64,000 nt of DNA from Malachius bipustulatus. Its lineage: Eukaryota; Arthropoda; Insecta; Coleoptera; Melyridae. The DNA lies in assembly GCA_910589415.1 (NCBI GenBank), contig OU342633.1:36338210-36402209 (forward strand), in the 5' to 3' direction. The position numbers and the translations under genes are program-made. The notes under the pieces were generated by a model that saw only the letters and a list, made by a program, of their open reading frames with translations, ran no database searches and was not told where the DNA came from. Positions 11,451-22,319 of this stretch are shown here, one piece after another. The first letter of the stretch is position 1, and each line of letters begins with the position of its first letter.

Positions 11451-12157
11451 CAGGGTGGGCCAATAAGCGAGGTAAGCGGCTGTATCTCAGAAACTAATGA
11501 TCGTAGAGAGTTACGGTAAAAAATTTTATAGGTTAAGTGGGCAAGGGAAAATGCTGGAAATTATTTTCAAGTTTCCAAGATGGCTGCCAGAGGGCGTTTG
11601 CACCATCTTGAATTACATAAAGTTGCGTTTCTTGTGATTTTCCCCAATGAATGTAACAAAAAAGTATTTGCGTTTTAATGTTATCTTAAAGTCTAACATT
11701 TTTTATAGAAACAATTTTTCTCTATCTTTCGAAATAAAGTGGTGGGGGGTATTTGAATGTGGTTTTAAACAAATGCCTGTAACTTCGAAACGGCTTCAAT
11801 GATTTGGATAAATTTGGTATAATTGGAAAGAGCATTTCTTGGGCTTTTAGGTTTCTTGTGACAATGACAATTGTGACCTACACGGCCGCCGATAGAGGGC
11901 TTTATTCGACATTATAACCAAAATATTGGATTTTCTCAAAAAATTTAAATGCAATGATATGACTTTTTTTAGACTAGAAAATGGACAAATGATTAACCAA
12001 TAAGCTTGCTCAAACCGCATCTTAATATCTTTTTCCTAACTCAAATTATTTAAAAAATACCAAACCAAGAAAATTCATATATCCCCATTTAAAAATGCAT
12101 CGGTCGCTTTCGATAAGAAGGCAAGTAGTAGGCCATGGAAATAAAAGACAAACTCCT
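11451..12157 (+). repeat. Left 707-bp terminal inverted repeat
   Basis: It is paired with 13532-14238. It contains GCCTGTAACTTCG (11775-11787), a 13-mer also found in the MITE at 25351-25987. The inner border lies at '...caaactcct'. Confidence 0.93.
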
Positions 12158-12251
12158 AACTTAAATATTGGCAAGTAACGTCAAACTTCTGTCACACACG
12201 CAGCCCACTATTATTGTTGATTGCATATAATTTGAGTACTATCTAATCAAA

Positions 12252-13460
12252 ATGCTTCTCACAAAATTAAATAATGAAGCCGTTGACATGATTGCGATTT
12301 ATTTCGAGTGTTTTCAAAATGTAGCTATAGCTGCAAGACAGTTAGTACGCGGCACGGTATCCAGATCGCCTTCATTACGGGAGAAGAATGTTTCCGCGCT
12401 TGGTACAGCGATTACGCGATACTGGAAGTTTTCGTTGTGCTAAACGTCACAGGCGTCGCAATGGAAGGACCGAAGAAAATATTATCAATGTCTTGGCTTA
12501 CATAGAATTTTATAGACATGTAGAAACTAGAACATGGTCTCTAATAGAGTTGGGAATTTGTTGCACGGACAACTGTTAGAAATATTTTGAAAGATTATAA
12601 TAGGTGAATAATTTTATCTTATTCCAAGTATCTTTAGCACATACCCTCAAATACAAATTCAGTTTTATTCTGGTTTTATTATTTTTTACTACTGATTATG
12701 TTGTTTTCTACTTTTATATTACATCCTTACCACATAGTCTTGCACCAGACGCTAAATAAACAAGATTTCGATAATAGATTAAATTATTGTCATAATGGAT
12801 GCTAGGCATTATGACTTAAGGAAAACGGAAATTTCTTAAAGGAAATTCTCTGGACCGACGAGGCTACCTTTAATAGTGATGGTAGAGTAAACCTTCATAA
12901 TATGCATTATTGGTCCGCTGAAAATCAACGTTGGTTAAGAGAGAGAAGTGCACCAGCAGGGACGCTGGAGCCTAAATGTGTGGTGCGGTAGCATTGGGGA
13001 CAGAATTATTGAACCTTACTTTTTTGATCAAGCTTTAACTGGTAACCGCTTCTTAGAGTTTTTGATCAACGACTTGCCAATTTTGTTGGAAGATGTGCCA
13101 CTCGAAACTAGGAGAACTATGCTTCTGCAATTAGATGGTTGTCCGGCACATTATTCAATTAATGTCCGAAACCATATTTACTGGATCTTTCGAGAACGCT
13201 GGATAGGAAGGGGAACCCGATTTCCTTGTCCGGCAAGATCTCCCGACTTGACATGTCTTGATTTTTACGTCTGGGGACGCTTAAAAGACATTGTTTTTCA
13301 AACTCCACCAACAACACGAATGGATATGGAAAACAGAATTCGAAACTCAATTCCTCAACTATCAGCGGCAGAAATCGAGGCTGCGGTTCTGCTGATTCAA
13401 GAAAGACTGGAACAATGTGTGGAATATGACGGAAGGCAATTTGAACACAGAAGGCATTAA
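12252..13460 (+). pseudogene. Decayed DD41D transposase (helix-turn-helix plus DDE domain)
   Basis: The frame opens at ATG 12252 with an N-terminal helix-turn-helix like region ('MLLTKLNNEAVDMIAIYFEC'). After frameshifts it continues with 'RLRDTGSFR', 'RTEENIINVLAYIE' (about 12444-12510) and 'TTVRNILKDYNR' (about 12569-12604), giving the two DNA-binding helices expected. A stretch at about 12605-12720 has a GTGAAT donor-like start and no coding match, so it may be a small intron. The catalytic domain follows: 'ILWTDEATF' (first D codon 12857-12859), 'LDGCPAHYS' (13134-13136) and 'CPARSPDLTCLDFYVWG' (13260-13262). There are 41 residues between the second and third D. From 12948 to 13460 the frame is open for 170 codons; upstream it has stops and frame changes. 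All three acidic residues survive, but the gene is broken. Confidence 0.88.
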
Positions 13461-13531
13461 TCTTTTTTCAAAATGGGTCCTTTTCAGGACCACAACTTTA
13501 TTTAAAAGGAAAATCGTTACGAAAACGCGTG

Positions 13532-14238
13532 AGGAGTTTGGCTTTTGTTTCCATGGACTACTAATTGCCTTCTTATCGAAAGCGACCGATGCATTTTTAA
13601 ATGGGGATATATGAATTTTGTTGGTTTGGTATTTTTTATATAATTTGAGTTAGGAAAAAGATATTAAGATGCGGTTTGAGCAAGCTTATTGGTTAATCAT
13701 TTGTCCATTTTCTAGTCTAAAAAAAGTCATATCATTGCATTTAAATTTTTTGAGAAAATCCAATATTTTGGTTATAATGTCGAATAACGCCCTCTATCGG
13801 CGGCCGTGTAGGTCACAACTGTCATTGTCACAAGAAACCTAAAAGCCCAAGAAATGCTCTTTCCAATTATACCAAATTTATCCAAATCATTGAAGCCGTT
13901 TCGAAGTTACAGGCATTTGTTTAAAACAACATTCAAATACCCCCCACCACTTTATTTCGAAAGATAGAGAAAAATTGTTTCTATAAAAAATGTTAGACTT
14001 TAAGATAACATTAAAACGCAAATACTTTTTTGTTACATTCATTGGGGAAAATCACAAGAAACGTAACTTTATGTAATTCAAGATGGTGCAAACGCCCTCT
14101 GGCAGCCATCTTGGAAACTTGAAAATAATTTCCAGCATTTTCCCTTGCCTACTTAACCTATAAAATTTTTTACCGTAACTCTCTACGATCATTAGTTTCT
14201 GAGATACAGCCGCTTACCTCGCTTATTGGCCCACCCTG
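13532..14238 (-). repeat. Right 707-bp terminal inverted repeat
   Basis: It mirrors 11451-12157, carries CGAAGTTACAGGC at 13902-13914, and ends ...GCTTATTGGCCCACCCTG before TA. Confidence 0.93.
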
Positions 14239-14240
14239 TA

Positions 14241-15086
14241 CAAACGAATTTACTAAAGCAAAAAATCAAGCTTCCTTTCGCTGAATTTATTCCAGTGATT
14301 ATGATTCCCTGTCTATAAGCGAAAATACTCATACCCATACTCAGAAACAGGCAGGTAAATATCGTCTCCATTTTTATTATTTTTAATTTCCTTTCATACT
14401 TCGTAGTATGCATTCGTGCAATATGTTTAACGATTAAAGCTTCAAAAACACTTCAATTGCGAAAAGACAGCTAATTTCCGCTTTTCTCTTCGGAGCTCTC
14501 TGTTCAATCCTGACCCACTTTCCATCCTGACGTCACTGAGGTATGACCTAGAATTTTTTATCGAACTGGGATTAAGGGACTTGTCAAGGGTTTACCGAGA
14601 CAGCCAGGGTGGGAGAAAGGGAGAGAGATTATGATTTCCAAAGGCATTTAGACATAGGTCAAAAGAGCGATTACCGCGAGTCATTCATTCAGAAAGAACA
14701 CAAAAAGCGTCATAGAACTTTAGCCTTAGATTCCCGCTATTGGAATTTTCAGCTTTATTCTCGTTGTGATCGTATTTCCACCTCATAATTGACTGTTTTA
14801 TAAAAGCAGCCAATAGATTTGATAAAAGTCTAATAATTAGTTCCGGTGAACTACCAGGAAGAAATAAATTGAAAAACGGTTTTTTGATTGAGGCACACTG
14901 CAGCTGCTGCAAAATTGTTAAGAGGTGGATTCTTTTGAAGGCGTTAATTGCAGCCAATAAAAAGTGTGTTCTACAGAATCGGTGCATTTGCGGTCAATAT
15001 AGAAAATGTTAAATTTGAAGTTCTTTGTACATTTTGATGTAGGTATTGAAACGAATTTTAGACAGATAGACACGTTGGGTGCCACT
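14241..15086. other. Unassigned stretch with one CRE-like site
   Basis: No gene is recognised. TGACGTCA occurs near 14528 in a mildly GC-richer patch (14460-14640), but there is no other promoter evidence. The ORFs of 73-100 codons on the minus strand have no recognisable motif. Confidence 0.35.
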
Positions 15087-15587
15087 TGAAACGAATTATT
15101 TTCCCCTAGAGGGGAAAAATAACCGTTGAGAGCATGAGGCAAATAAAAGACAACAAGGGTCGTGAGTTGAGTTGTCAATCTAAGAGGGTCAACAATAACA
15201 AGCGGGTCAGCAGAACAACAGGTACTCTTTATTTAAAAAAAATCACAGCTTTTAAGTATCACATAATCTTGAGCACTGTTAACAAAATAAAAAAAAAACG
15301 TTGAGATCAGCCGAATGAAAGAGGTGGTAAAATTGGACCAGTGAAGGCACTTATCTTCGTAGGGCTCTCCTGTGCGAGGATGAAGATTTTCAGCCGGGGC
15401 TCTGGGTGGCTCAGGTTTGGTTGCTATTTATTGGTTCAGCTGCTGCGGGAGTCAGATCAGCAGCTCCAGTACTATCAATGTGTGTCCCTGGATCAGGTGC
15501 ACTTCGGTACGAAGACAAAGGTTGTCCAATCGGCAAAGCGGTCTCAGGTATAAAGAGTGTGCTCCGGTATGAAACGTCGGTCTAGTA

Positions 15588-15772
15588 GGAAAAACTTGCT
15601 CCCATAAGAAAACTTGCTCCCGTAAGAAAACTTGCTCCGCGGAAAACTTGCTCCAAGGAAAACTTGCTCCAAGGAAAACTTGCTCCAAGGAAAACTTGCT
15701 CCAAGGAAAACTTGCTCCCAGGAAAAGTTGCTCCAAGGAAAACTTGCTCCAAGGAAAACTTGCTCCCAGGAA
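15588..15772. repeat. 16-bp tandem array inside the LTR
   Basis: Eleven units of AAAACTTGCTCCAAGG, mostly 16 bp, with the first three 17-19 bp. On the minus strand all frames stay open and give artefactual Phe-Ser-Leu-Glu-Gln-Val repeats of about 80-108 codons. These are not genes. The matching place in the other LTR copy (about 59655-59755) shows the same periodicity strongly diverged. Confidence 0.9.
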
Positions 15773-15930
15773 AAGCAAGCCAAAAACACAGACGATGTTT
15801 ATAATATTTGACGTGAAAGTTCACAACGCCATTTTGGTGGAAATTGCAGGTATTTGCCAAAACGACCTTCTACAAGCGAGTTCCAGGAGAAAAAAGAAAG
15901 GTGAGATCTCAGGTATCGGCGTACCGGATC

Positions 15931-16032
15931 GAAACTCGACAGTCGAGGTCGACGAAACTCGACAGTCGAGGTCGACGAAACTCGACAGTCGAGGTCGACG
16001 AAACTCGACAGTCGAGGTCGACGAAACTCGAG
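15931..16032. repeat. 23-bp tandem array inside the LTR
   Basis: Four perfect 23-bp units and a partial fifth, each with the palindromic core CTCGACAGTCGAG followed by GTCGAC. The other LTR copy has only about two units (near 59180-59230), so the copy number varies between the insertions. Confidence 0.9.
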
Positions 16033-16156
16033 GCCTCCAGCCGGCCGTGTTTGCACTGACTAAAAACCACCATCATCACTCACTCAAGCGACGCGCGCAA
16101 TGCGGTTGTCTCCGGGTCGCTGGCATTTAGCCAGTAAGTACAAAATGTACATTACA

Positions 16157-17900
16157 GTATTTGATGTTATAAAGAGAAATTCATGTCATTAGACGGTAAA
16201 ATATTGATGTAAATAATAATTTGCGGCACCTAATATATGAAATTATGTCATTTGCAGCATTGGAAAAACTCATATCATTTCCAGGGCTATTTTAGTGGTA
16301 AAATGTACAATCAGAAAGATCCTATTTCAAAACTTTTCGTAAAATTTCATTAACAAAAAAAACAGGATTGTACTATAAGAAATTATACCATTTGTGGCAA
16401 TGACAAGTATCATATAAATTCCTGTTATTGGCTATTTTAGAAACAAAAATGTATACATTTCGAAAGATCCAAGCTAAAACTTGAAGAGATAACATGTCAT
16501 TTGCGATCACTAATAACATTTGCCGTCCAAATTGTTATTGGCGGTCAATAAAATAAAATAATACGATTTATACATATAGTTTTCTCCAGTAGTTAATAGA
16601 GAAAATGCAGTGTGTCATTTGCCGCATTAGGAAACATTTACTGTACTACTCTAAGAAATTATACCATTTGCAGCAATCACAAAGATCATATAATTTTCAG
16701 TTATTGACTATTTTTTAGATAAAAATGTTCATTCCCAAAGGTCCAAGCTAAAGGCTGAAGAGATAACATGTCATTTGTGCATGATCACTCATAACCTTTA
16801 CGGTCCAAATTTTCCTTTGCGGTCAATGAAGAAAGTACGATTTTTTAACATTACTTCATTTGCGGTGTTAGAATGAAATCTTGCCATTTGCAGCAATGGT
16901 TAAAATAATATCATTTGCAGTTATTGCCTATTTTAGAGAGTCAAAGGAACCCGCCGAAGAGATTGAAGATCGAAGAGTACCTGAAGCGATAACATGCCAT
17001 TTTCGAACACTAACCTTAACGGGCGAAACTGTCATTTGCCGGCAATAAATAAATGGTGCAAAATGATTGTGTCATTTGCGGTATTATAAAAAAATCGTAC
17101 ATTGCAAAAGTCAAAAGTTGCCTTATTTGTAGGTACTAGTTGTTTTACAAATCATGTTTTACATTTACAATCTCAACCATACTATGTAATTTGTCGGCAA
17201 TTTTCTTAAGTAATCGTTTGGAAGGAAAATCCTGCCACTAGAGAGAAAAATAATCGTATCATTTGCGGCATCCTTAAAAAAAAAATTGAGCCATGTGCAG
17301 CAATAGAACCAAATCATGTCTTTGCTTTTGCTGATTGTGTTACGAAGAATGATATTGTCATACATGTCAGCGGCTGAAGAGCAGAACTTATTATCATTTG
17401 CGGTCAATAGCATTTTATGGTCACTAGTATCCACGGTCCCAACCCTACAATATAATTTGCGGTCAAAAAATGGATGGTGATTTCTGAAGTAATCATTTGA
17501 AGGGAAAGTTATGTCATTAGAGAGGAAAATAGTCGTATCATTTGCGGCATCCTTAAAAAAGTTCCCAAAAATGGTGATTTCTGCAGTAATCGTTTGAAAT
17601 GAAAATTATGCCATTATAGAGGAAAATAATTGTGTCATTTGCGGTATCCATTAGAAAGTTTGAGGAAAAGTAATTTGATTTCTGAAGTCTGGATTGAAAA
17701 AACTGGCCCAGCGTTTGAGGTGAAGAGCGTTTAAGTGTTTAAGGTATCATTTGCGGTCTAGAAATACAATTATATCATTTGCGGCCAATAAAGAAATGCC
17801 GATTTCTGAAATAATTGTCAGATTTTCGTTTTCACCTAAAATTATGTCAATAGATAGAGAAATAATAATTGTGTCATTTGCGGTATAGTTAACTAAAATC
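16157..17900 (+). repeat. Degenerate repeat domain with TCATTTGCGG motif (plus orientation)
   Basis: More than twenty copies of TCATTTGCGGyC and near relatives (cCATTTGCAGCAAT, tCATTTGCGGTCAAT, TCATTTGCGGCATCC). Examples are near 16497, 16616, 16856, 17075, 17258, 17395, 17539, 17634, 17746, 17775 and 17873. A longer unit of about 100 bp ('gtgatttctgaagtaatcatttgaa...gtcattagagaggaaaata') is visible at 17470-17660. It is the same motif as the satellite at 32.6-37.1 kb but in the opposite orientation. The left edge coincides with the LTR. Confidence 0.8.
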
Positions 17901-18044
17901 AAATCATTATGAATGCAAATGGAGGTCTTTGCTTGCACTTTACGGACTCCATTTCAACCATTTCCAACCAGATTACAGTTTACCTAAATATTTCATCTTC
18001 ATCCTTGATTTATTCCGACCTGTTTCGTCCTAACTCAGGGAACG

Positions 18045-18359
18045 GTGATCCGGGATGAAACAATGGACAGTAACGAATGCGATCCCATGTGTTTAAATGA
18101 TTTCATGGTAATAAATCCATTAAGCTGTCGGCCCGCGATAAACACGGGATTAGTATCCAGGTACCGACCGGAATTGATTTTGCAGAATCGCATCAACGAT
18201 GGCTCATTTGTTCCGCCAACATCCGCTGCCGCCGCCAAGCGTTCCGCCGCCACTGACGCCGGGAGAGGGGCGATTGTTGGTGAGTGCTCGTTAATGCAAA
18301 TGCAAACTGAATCTGTTTCTGTTGGTATTGATTTGCTAATGCAACTCGCATTATTGTAA
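18045..18359 (+). other. GC-rich exon-like segment (host coding exon candidate)
   Basis: This segment is clearly richer in G+C and CpG than its surroundings. An acceptor-like 'ttgattttgcag' ends at 18185 and a good donor GTGAGT begins about 18282. Between them, an ATG at 18199 opens a proline-rich reading ('MAHLFRQHPLPPPPSVPPP', then a GEGRLL run) that could be a first coding exon. A second frame through the same bases (18045-18359, 104 codons) and a minus-strand frame are also open, so the frame is not settled. I recognise no family. It could equally be a conserved non-coding element or a pseudo-exon. Confidence 0.3.
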
Positions 18360-18419
18360 TGCAATATCACGAGTTTAATTACAACAATTGTTAAATCAGA
18401 GTCTGTCATTCGCAGGAAT

Positions 18420-19600
18420 AATGTTGATCTTCATTGTCATTACTTGTGTTTTAATAAAGAGGCGCACGAGCAGAAACGTTGCAATTTCAGTCGTACCTAT
18501 GAAGTAAAAAATGACATTTTTAGAAAATTTTCTGACTAAGTTAGGACTCTATTTTAGCTCACAAGTGGCAGGAATTTTATAAAGCCACTGAAAAATCAGA
18601 ACTTATATTCAGAAAGTCTTACCTAAGTTGATCCTGTTCTATAATCTCTTTCGGTGAGTTAACAACTTTGCTTGGATAAAGTAACGTTTTCTTCCTTATC
18701 GATATTAAGTTAAAAGAACTTTACTCCTTCAAAAACTTGACTCCATTTTGTTGGTTCATAAATTCGCTTATAATACGTGATCTGCTCTCTTCGTCAAATA
18801 GAGATTAAGATAATTCAAGACTAAAAATAGAATCTAATAAAATTATGGTTTGCTCTCAGGGAACTCAGAGAAAACATTTTCCACTTAACGAAGCTTTCAA
18901 AATGTTTTTCAAACGCAATCACCTATCCAAACGATGAAAATACGCAGCGTTTCGTTTAATAAAACTTATTCCTCTGATTTTCGAGAGTCGTTTAGAATTA
19001 TTATTGACGCGAAACTTTTGTTTCTCTCTTCTTTGAAGCTATTTTTTATATACTCTCCACATCTCTGGATTCGTAATTCATTAAATTCCGATCAGAAATC
19101 GTGAAACTTTCAAGCAAAGCAATGAATTAATGTTTCAAGTGTCGATAAGGGCGACAGAACTTCTCAAATTTCGGAGTAACAAACGCTGTTACCGGATTTA
19201 TCTCGCAAAAACGTTCAGGTGTTTATTTTAACATCGAACAAACTTCCAATAGCCCGAAGGGCTAATTCCCAAAGTGAATGGATTGAAATTGAAGTAATCT
19301 GTAGTTTAGAGTTGCGAAATTGCCGTGGATTATAAATTTTCTCAATTTAAACAGCTTTAAGCTTGTTTGAATCACCGAGCCCTGCTACAACTAGGTAGTC
19401 TGTCTGAGATTTATGTTTAACTTTCACATGTACAAGACGCAAAGTAAATTTTAAGCATTTGTTTAGGTAATGTCACAGCTAAAGCTAATAAGTTTATAAA
19501 AGCTCCTTATACTAGCGAACTTCTATGTGATAAGTAAATTCGGTTAAGTTATTTAACAACCTCAGACGTACCTAAGGGCGTACCAGGTTAGTAAAGAAAT
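18420..19600. other. Unassigned AT-rich stretch
   Basis: No coding or repeat structure is recognised on either strand. Confidence 0.4.
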
Positions 19601-21480
19601 GTATCTTGGTGGAACGACGATTTGAAGGAGGCAAGAAGGTACACAGAGACTGACCAGAAGAAAAGACTGACCAGAAGAAGGAAGACAGAGAAGCAAGACG
19701 ACATATTCCAAGGATTGGTAGCAGAGATGAATGAGAGGAGGAAGGCCTATAAACGACTCATAAGGCTGTCTAAGAGAGACAAGTCTGGGGCGACACCTTT
19801 AAAATTATCGTGACCGGACTGAAAAAACTCAAGCCTGCATACAAACCGCCCAAAGAAAGTAGAGACAGGATAATAGAGTCTTTATTCCCAGCAAGCGAAA
19901 AAAAAGATGAAAGACCATAGACTGAGAAGTTGGTCAGCATTTACCAGGATAGAATTGATGACGGCAAAAAGCAAGATGAAATTGGATAAGATACCAGGAC
20001 CAGAAGGCATTACGGCGAGAGCGCTGAGAACAGCTGCTTAAACCATCCCGGAATAAGGCGAATTCCCTAGACAATGGAAGGAAGTCAAGCTGGTGTTGAT
20101 ATAGAAGGGTAATGGAGCGCTGGAGGAGGCGTCTTACAGGGCGATATGTCTATTAAACAGGATCGGAAAGCTCTACGAGACGCTAATCCTTGGACAATTC
20201 ACCGAGAAATTACAAAAAGAGAAGGCCACATCGGACGCCCGGAAGGGAACGTGTGAGCGTCATCGTGGAGGAGACAGAGAAGGCCAGATATGGATATAGA
20301 GAAGTGCCAGGGCTTCTATGTATAAATGCATAGAATAGACACTGACAGAAAAACAACCACACCTTCCTGTACCACAGGAAGGTTACAGGAGGTATCCGAA
20401 AGGTACCTGAGAGAAAGGTACGGGGGAAATGTGATGTACGCCGTTGTCTTAAGATCCGGACGTCTCATGGAGTGAGGCTCGCGGCGTTCGCCGACGACGG
20501 TGTTGGTAAGCGGCCCTGCGGTGGACCCTATAACTGCAAGGAAAAACGCAATACTGGCTAGAATAACTCAATGAACGAGGAGCTCTCAATGTCTCCAAGC
20601 ACCCGAGAAAACAGAGGCAATGATTTTGACCAACAAGCGCAAACAGATAGAAGCCAAAATTACAGTGTACCCATGAAGTACTTGGGAGTTACCCTGGATC
20701 GAGAAAAAATCTTTGGCCTACAGGTAGAGACCGCGGTAAAAAAAAAGCGCATAGAACCCTATTTGCGATGAGAGGGCTAATGCTCACAGTCAGAGGATTC
20801 GTTTCATAGAAGATAAACTGTTGAGTACGGTGGTGCACTAGACAGTACTATATGGAATCCCAAAATGGAGCTGAGCGGTGCAGATATAGGAACATACAAC
20901 CAAATGCTGACGTCGATCCAGAGACAGGCCCTCATCAGTCACCTCGGCTTATAGGACGGTGACCGCTGATGCTTCACAAGTGGTGGCTGGGGTACTCCAA
21001 ATACAGGAAATTTGGTGGAAAGTTTCAAAGGCACGAAGAAGAAAAGAATACCAAGAGACAGATGAAAAGAAAGGCTATCGAGAGATGGAAATTAAGGTGG
21101 TCTTAGAGCTAGAACAGCGAGTGGACCACTTATATCAAGGGTCGATACGTGGCAAGATAGAAGAGGGGACGACCTAGATCATTACAGCACCCAGACGCTG
21201 ACTGGGCATGGCTCATGCTGTGCCCACCTGAAGCGAATAAAAAATCGACAGATGATGGATGTGCATACTGTGGAGAAAACGACACTCCACGGCACACCAT
21301 TTTTGAATGTGATAGATGGAACACCCTAAGAACAGAAGTGGAGAGCGAATTGGGACAGGTCATAACACCAGGCAACATGGTCTAACAGATTTTGGAGACA
21401 CAAAACAATCGGAAGAGGATCACCAAATTCTTGAGTAGCTACGGAGATAGTAGAACATAGACAACCAGGGTATACCATGG
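19600..21480 (+). pseudogene. R1-clade non-LTR retrotransposon ORF2 remnant
   Basis: Ordered R1 motifs lie in broken frames. They are: 'KIPGPEGITARALRT' (from about 19989); 'RAICLLNRIGKLYE' (about 20138-20180); 'FADDG' (20487-20501, the catalytic FADD box); 'KYLGVTLDRE' (about 20677-20705); and the C-terminal zinc-knuckle 'CAYCGENDTPRHTIFECDRW' (21260-21319, Cys-X2-Cys...His-X4-Cys). This order and the CCHC-like end are typical of R1/TRAS-type ORF2, whose enzyme reverse transcribes the element RNA at a nicked target. Multiple stops and shifts show that it is dead. An upstream piece, 'DDLKEARRYTE' (19616 on), may be the endonuclease-RT linker. The 5' end is missing and no poly(A) tail is clear. 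Confidence 0.8.
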
Positions 21481-21699
21481 CTTGGATCAGAAGACGGGAA
21501 GGGGTGGGGTTGGTCAGTAAGAGTCCGGCACTACCTCTGGGGCATCCATGAGAATCCACCCCTCTAAAAAAATGTTAAGGAGAGCAGAGCGCAGCAAGCG
21601 CTCGAGAAAACTTATCATAGACAATAATACAAAAATAACTAGAAATCGGAGACAGACTTACCTAGTGAGATCAAGGGGAGTAAAAAAAACTTTGAACAG

Positions 21700-21965
21700 G
21701 AAGATAAATAAAGTCAAAAGGGTACTGATATGAAGTAGAGGAGTAAAAATTCAGCTGGCGCTCAAGAAAAACCACCCTAGTCCATTTCAGGATAAAGCAG
21801 ATAACTGATAATTATTATTATTGCAGGTATAACCTGAGAGAAAAAAGTTGCTAGTGATAAAGCATCCCAGACATTGTGAAGAGAAATGCAACCAAGAATT
21901 GGGGGCTGATAGGAGAGTAGAGGATGAAGAAATCAGCTGGCGCCCGAGAGAGTCAATCCTAGTGT
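21700..21965. repeat. Duplicated ~180-bp segment
   Basis: 'gtagaggagtaaaaattcag' with 'ctggcgctcaag' (about 21735-21770) recurs as 'gtagaggatgaagaaatcag' with 'ctggcgcccgag' (about 21915-21950). That indicates a two-copy tandem or a local duplication. Related phrases continue weakly to 22090 and at 22400-22460. Confidence 0.45.
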
Positions 21966-22311
21966 CAAGAGAAATATAGTTTACAACTTATTTGAGAGTA
22001 GGGGGAGAATAATAATTGGTGCTGGAGATAAATAATCTTCGTCATAGGTATTGGGAATATATCTGACAACCGTGGACTGGACGCGGAGAGGAACAAGTAA
22101 CTGGTACCAGGGATAGGTAAGACATTTTTACATATTGTCACTTGAGAAGGGTAAATGACAGCCTTGCTTTGAATGAAAAATAAAATTGAAAAAGCGAAAA
22201 AAAGTTTCAAGCAGCTGAAGTGGGAATCGAACTCATTAGCTTCCAGTTGCAAGCCGGATGTCTGAATCTTCCGACTGCCCACCAACGATTTTTCTGCATG
22301 AAACCTAGTTG
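21965..22311 (-). repeat. tRNA-derived SINE (minus strand)
   Basis: On the minus strand a tRNA-like head starts near 22300. It has a D-arm like 'GGGCAGTCGGAAGA', a fully paired 5-bp anticodon stem (TCCGG with CTGGA, allowing one G-T) around a 7-nt loop CTTGCAA, and box B GTTCGATTC (22224-22232). The acceptor stem does not form and T-stem pairing is partial. A T-rich and then unique body follows to about 21965. The 106-codon minus ORF here is incidental. A tRNA-headed SINE is the best reading; a tRNA-Ala(TGC)-like pseudogene is the alternative. Confidence 0.6.
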
Positions 22312-22319
22312 TTAATGAT

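Larger units (their letters stand above)
11451..14238 (+). mobile_element. DD41D mariner-like transposon with 707-bp TIRs
   Basis: The element starts CAGGGTGGGCCAATAAGC and ends with its reverse complement, flanked by TA (11449-11450 and 14239-14240). The left arm 11451-12157 and right arm 13532-14238 are both 707 bp and match almost base for base, with only scattered differences. The 1.37-kb centre carries a decayed transposase on the plus strand. Near-identical arms mean either recent insertion or arm homogenisation. The transposase is more damaged than the arms, so the copy may have moved by a transposase supplied in trans. Confidence 0.93.
15087..16156 (-). repeat. Solo LTR, copy 1 (1070 bp), carrying two minisatellites
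   Basis: It is homologous over its full length, in opposite orientation, to 59057-60151. On the minus strand it begins TGTAAT and ends TTTCA. A polyadenylation-like region corresponds to the AATAAA of copy 2. No matching target-site duplication is seen here (CACT against GTAT), unlike copy 2. No gag-pol sequence adjoins it. Inside are an 11-unit 16-bp array and a 23-bp array, listed separately. Confidence 0.75.

Noticed and set aside
15452..15860. Three overlapping minus-strand ORFs of 81-108 codons with FSLEQVFLGASFPWSK-like repeats
   Set aside because: They are translations of the 16-bp tandem array inside an LTR, open in several frames at once. They are not protein genes.
18035..18409. 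124-codon minus-strand ORF
   Set aside because: No domain is seen, and it overlaps plus-strand frames equally open in a GC-rich segment. The candidate exon on the plus strand has better borders.
898..22311. Functional tRNA genes at 898-985 and 22205-22311
   Set aside because: Acceptor stems do not form and T stems are broken in both, so they are recorded as SINE heads or pseudogenes.
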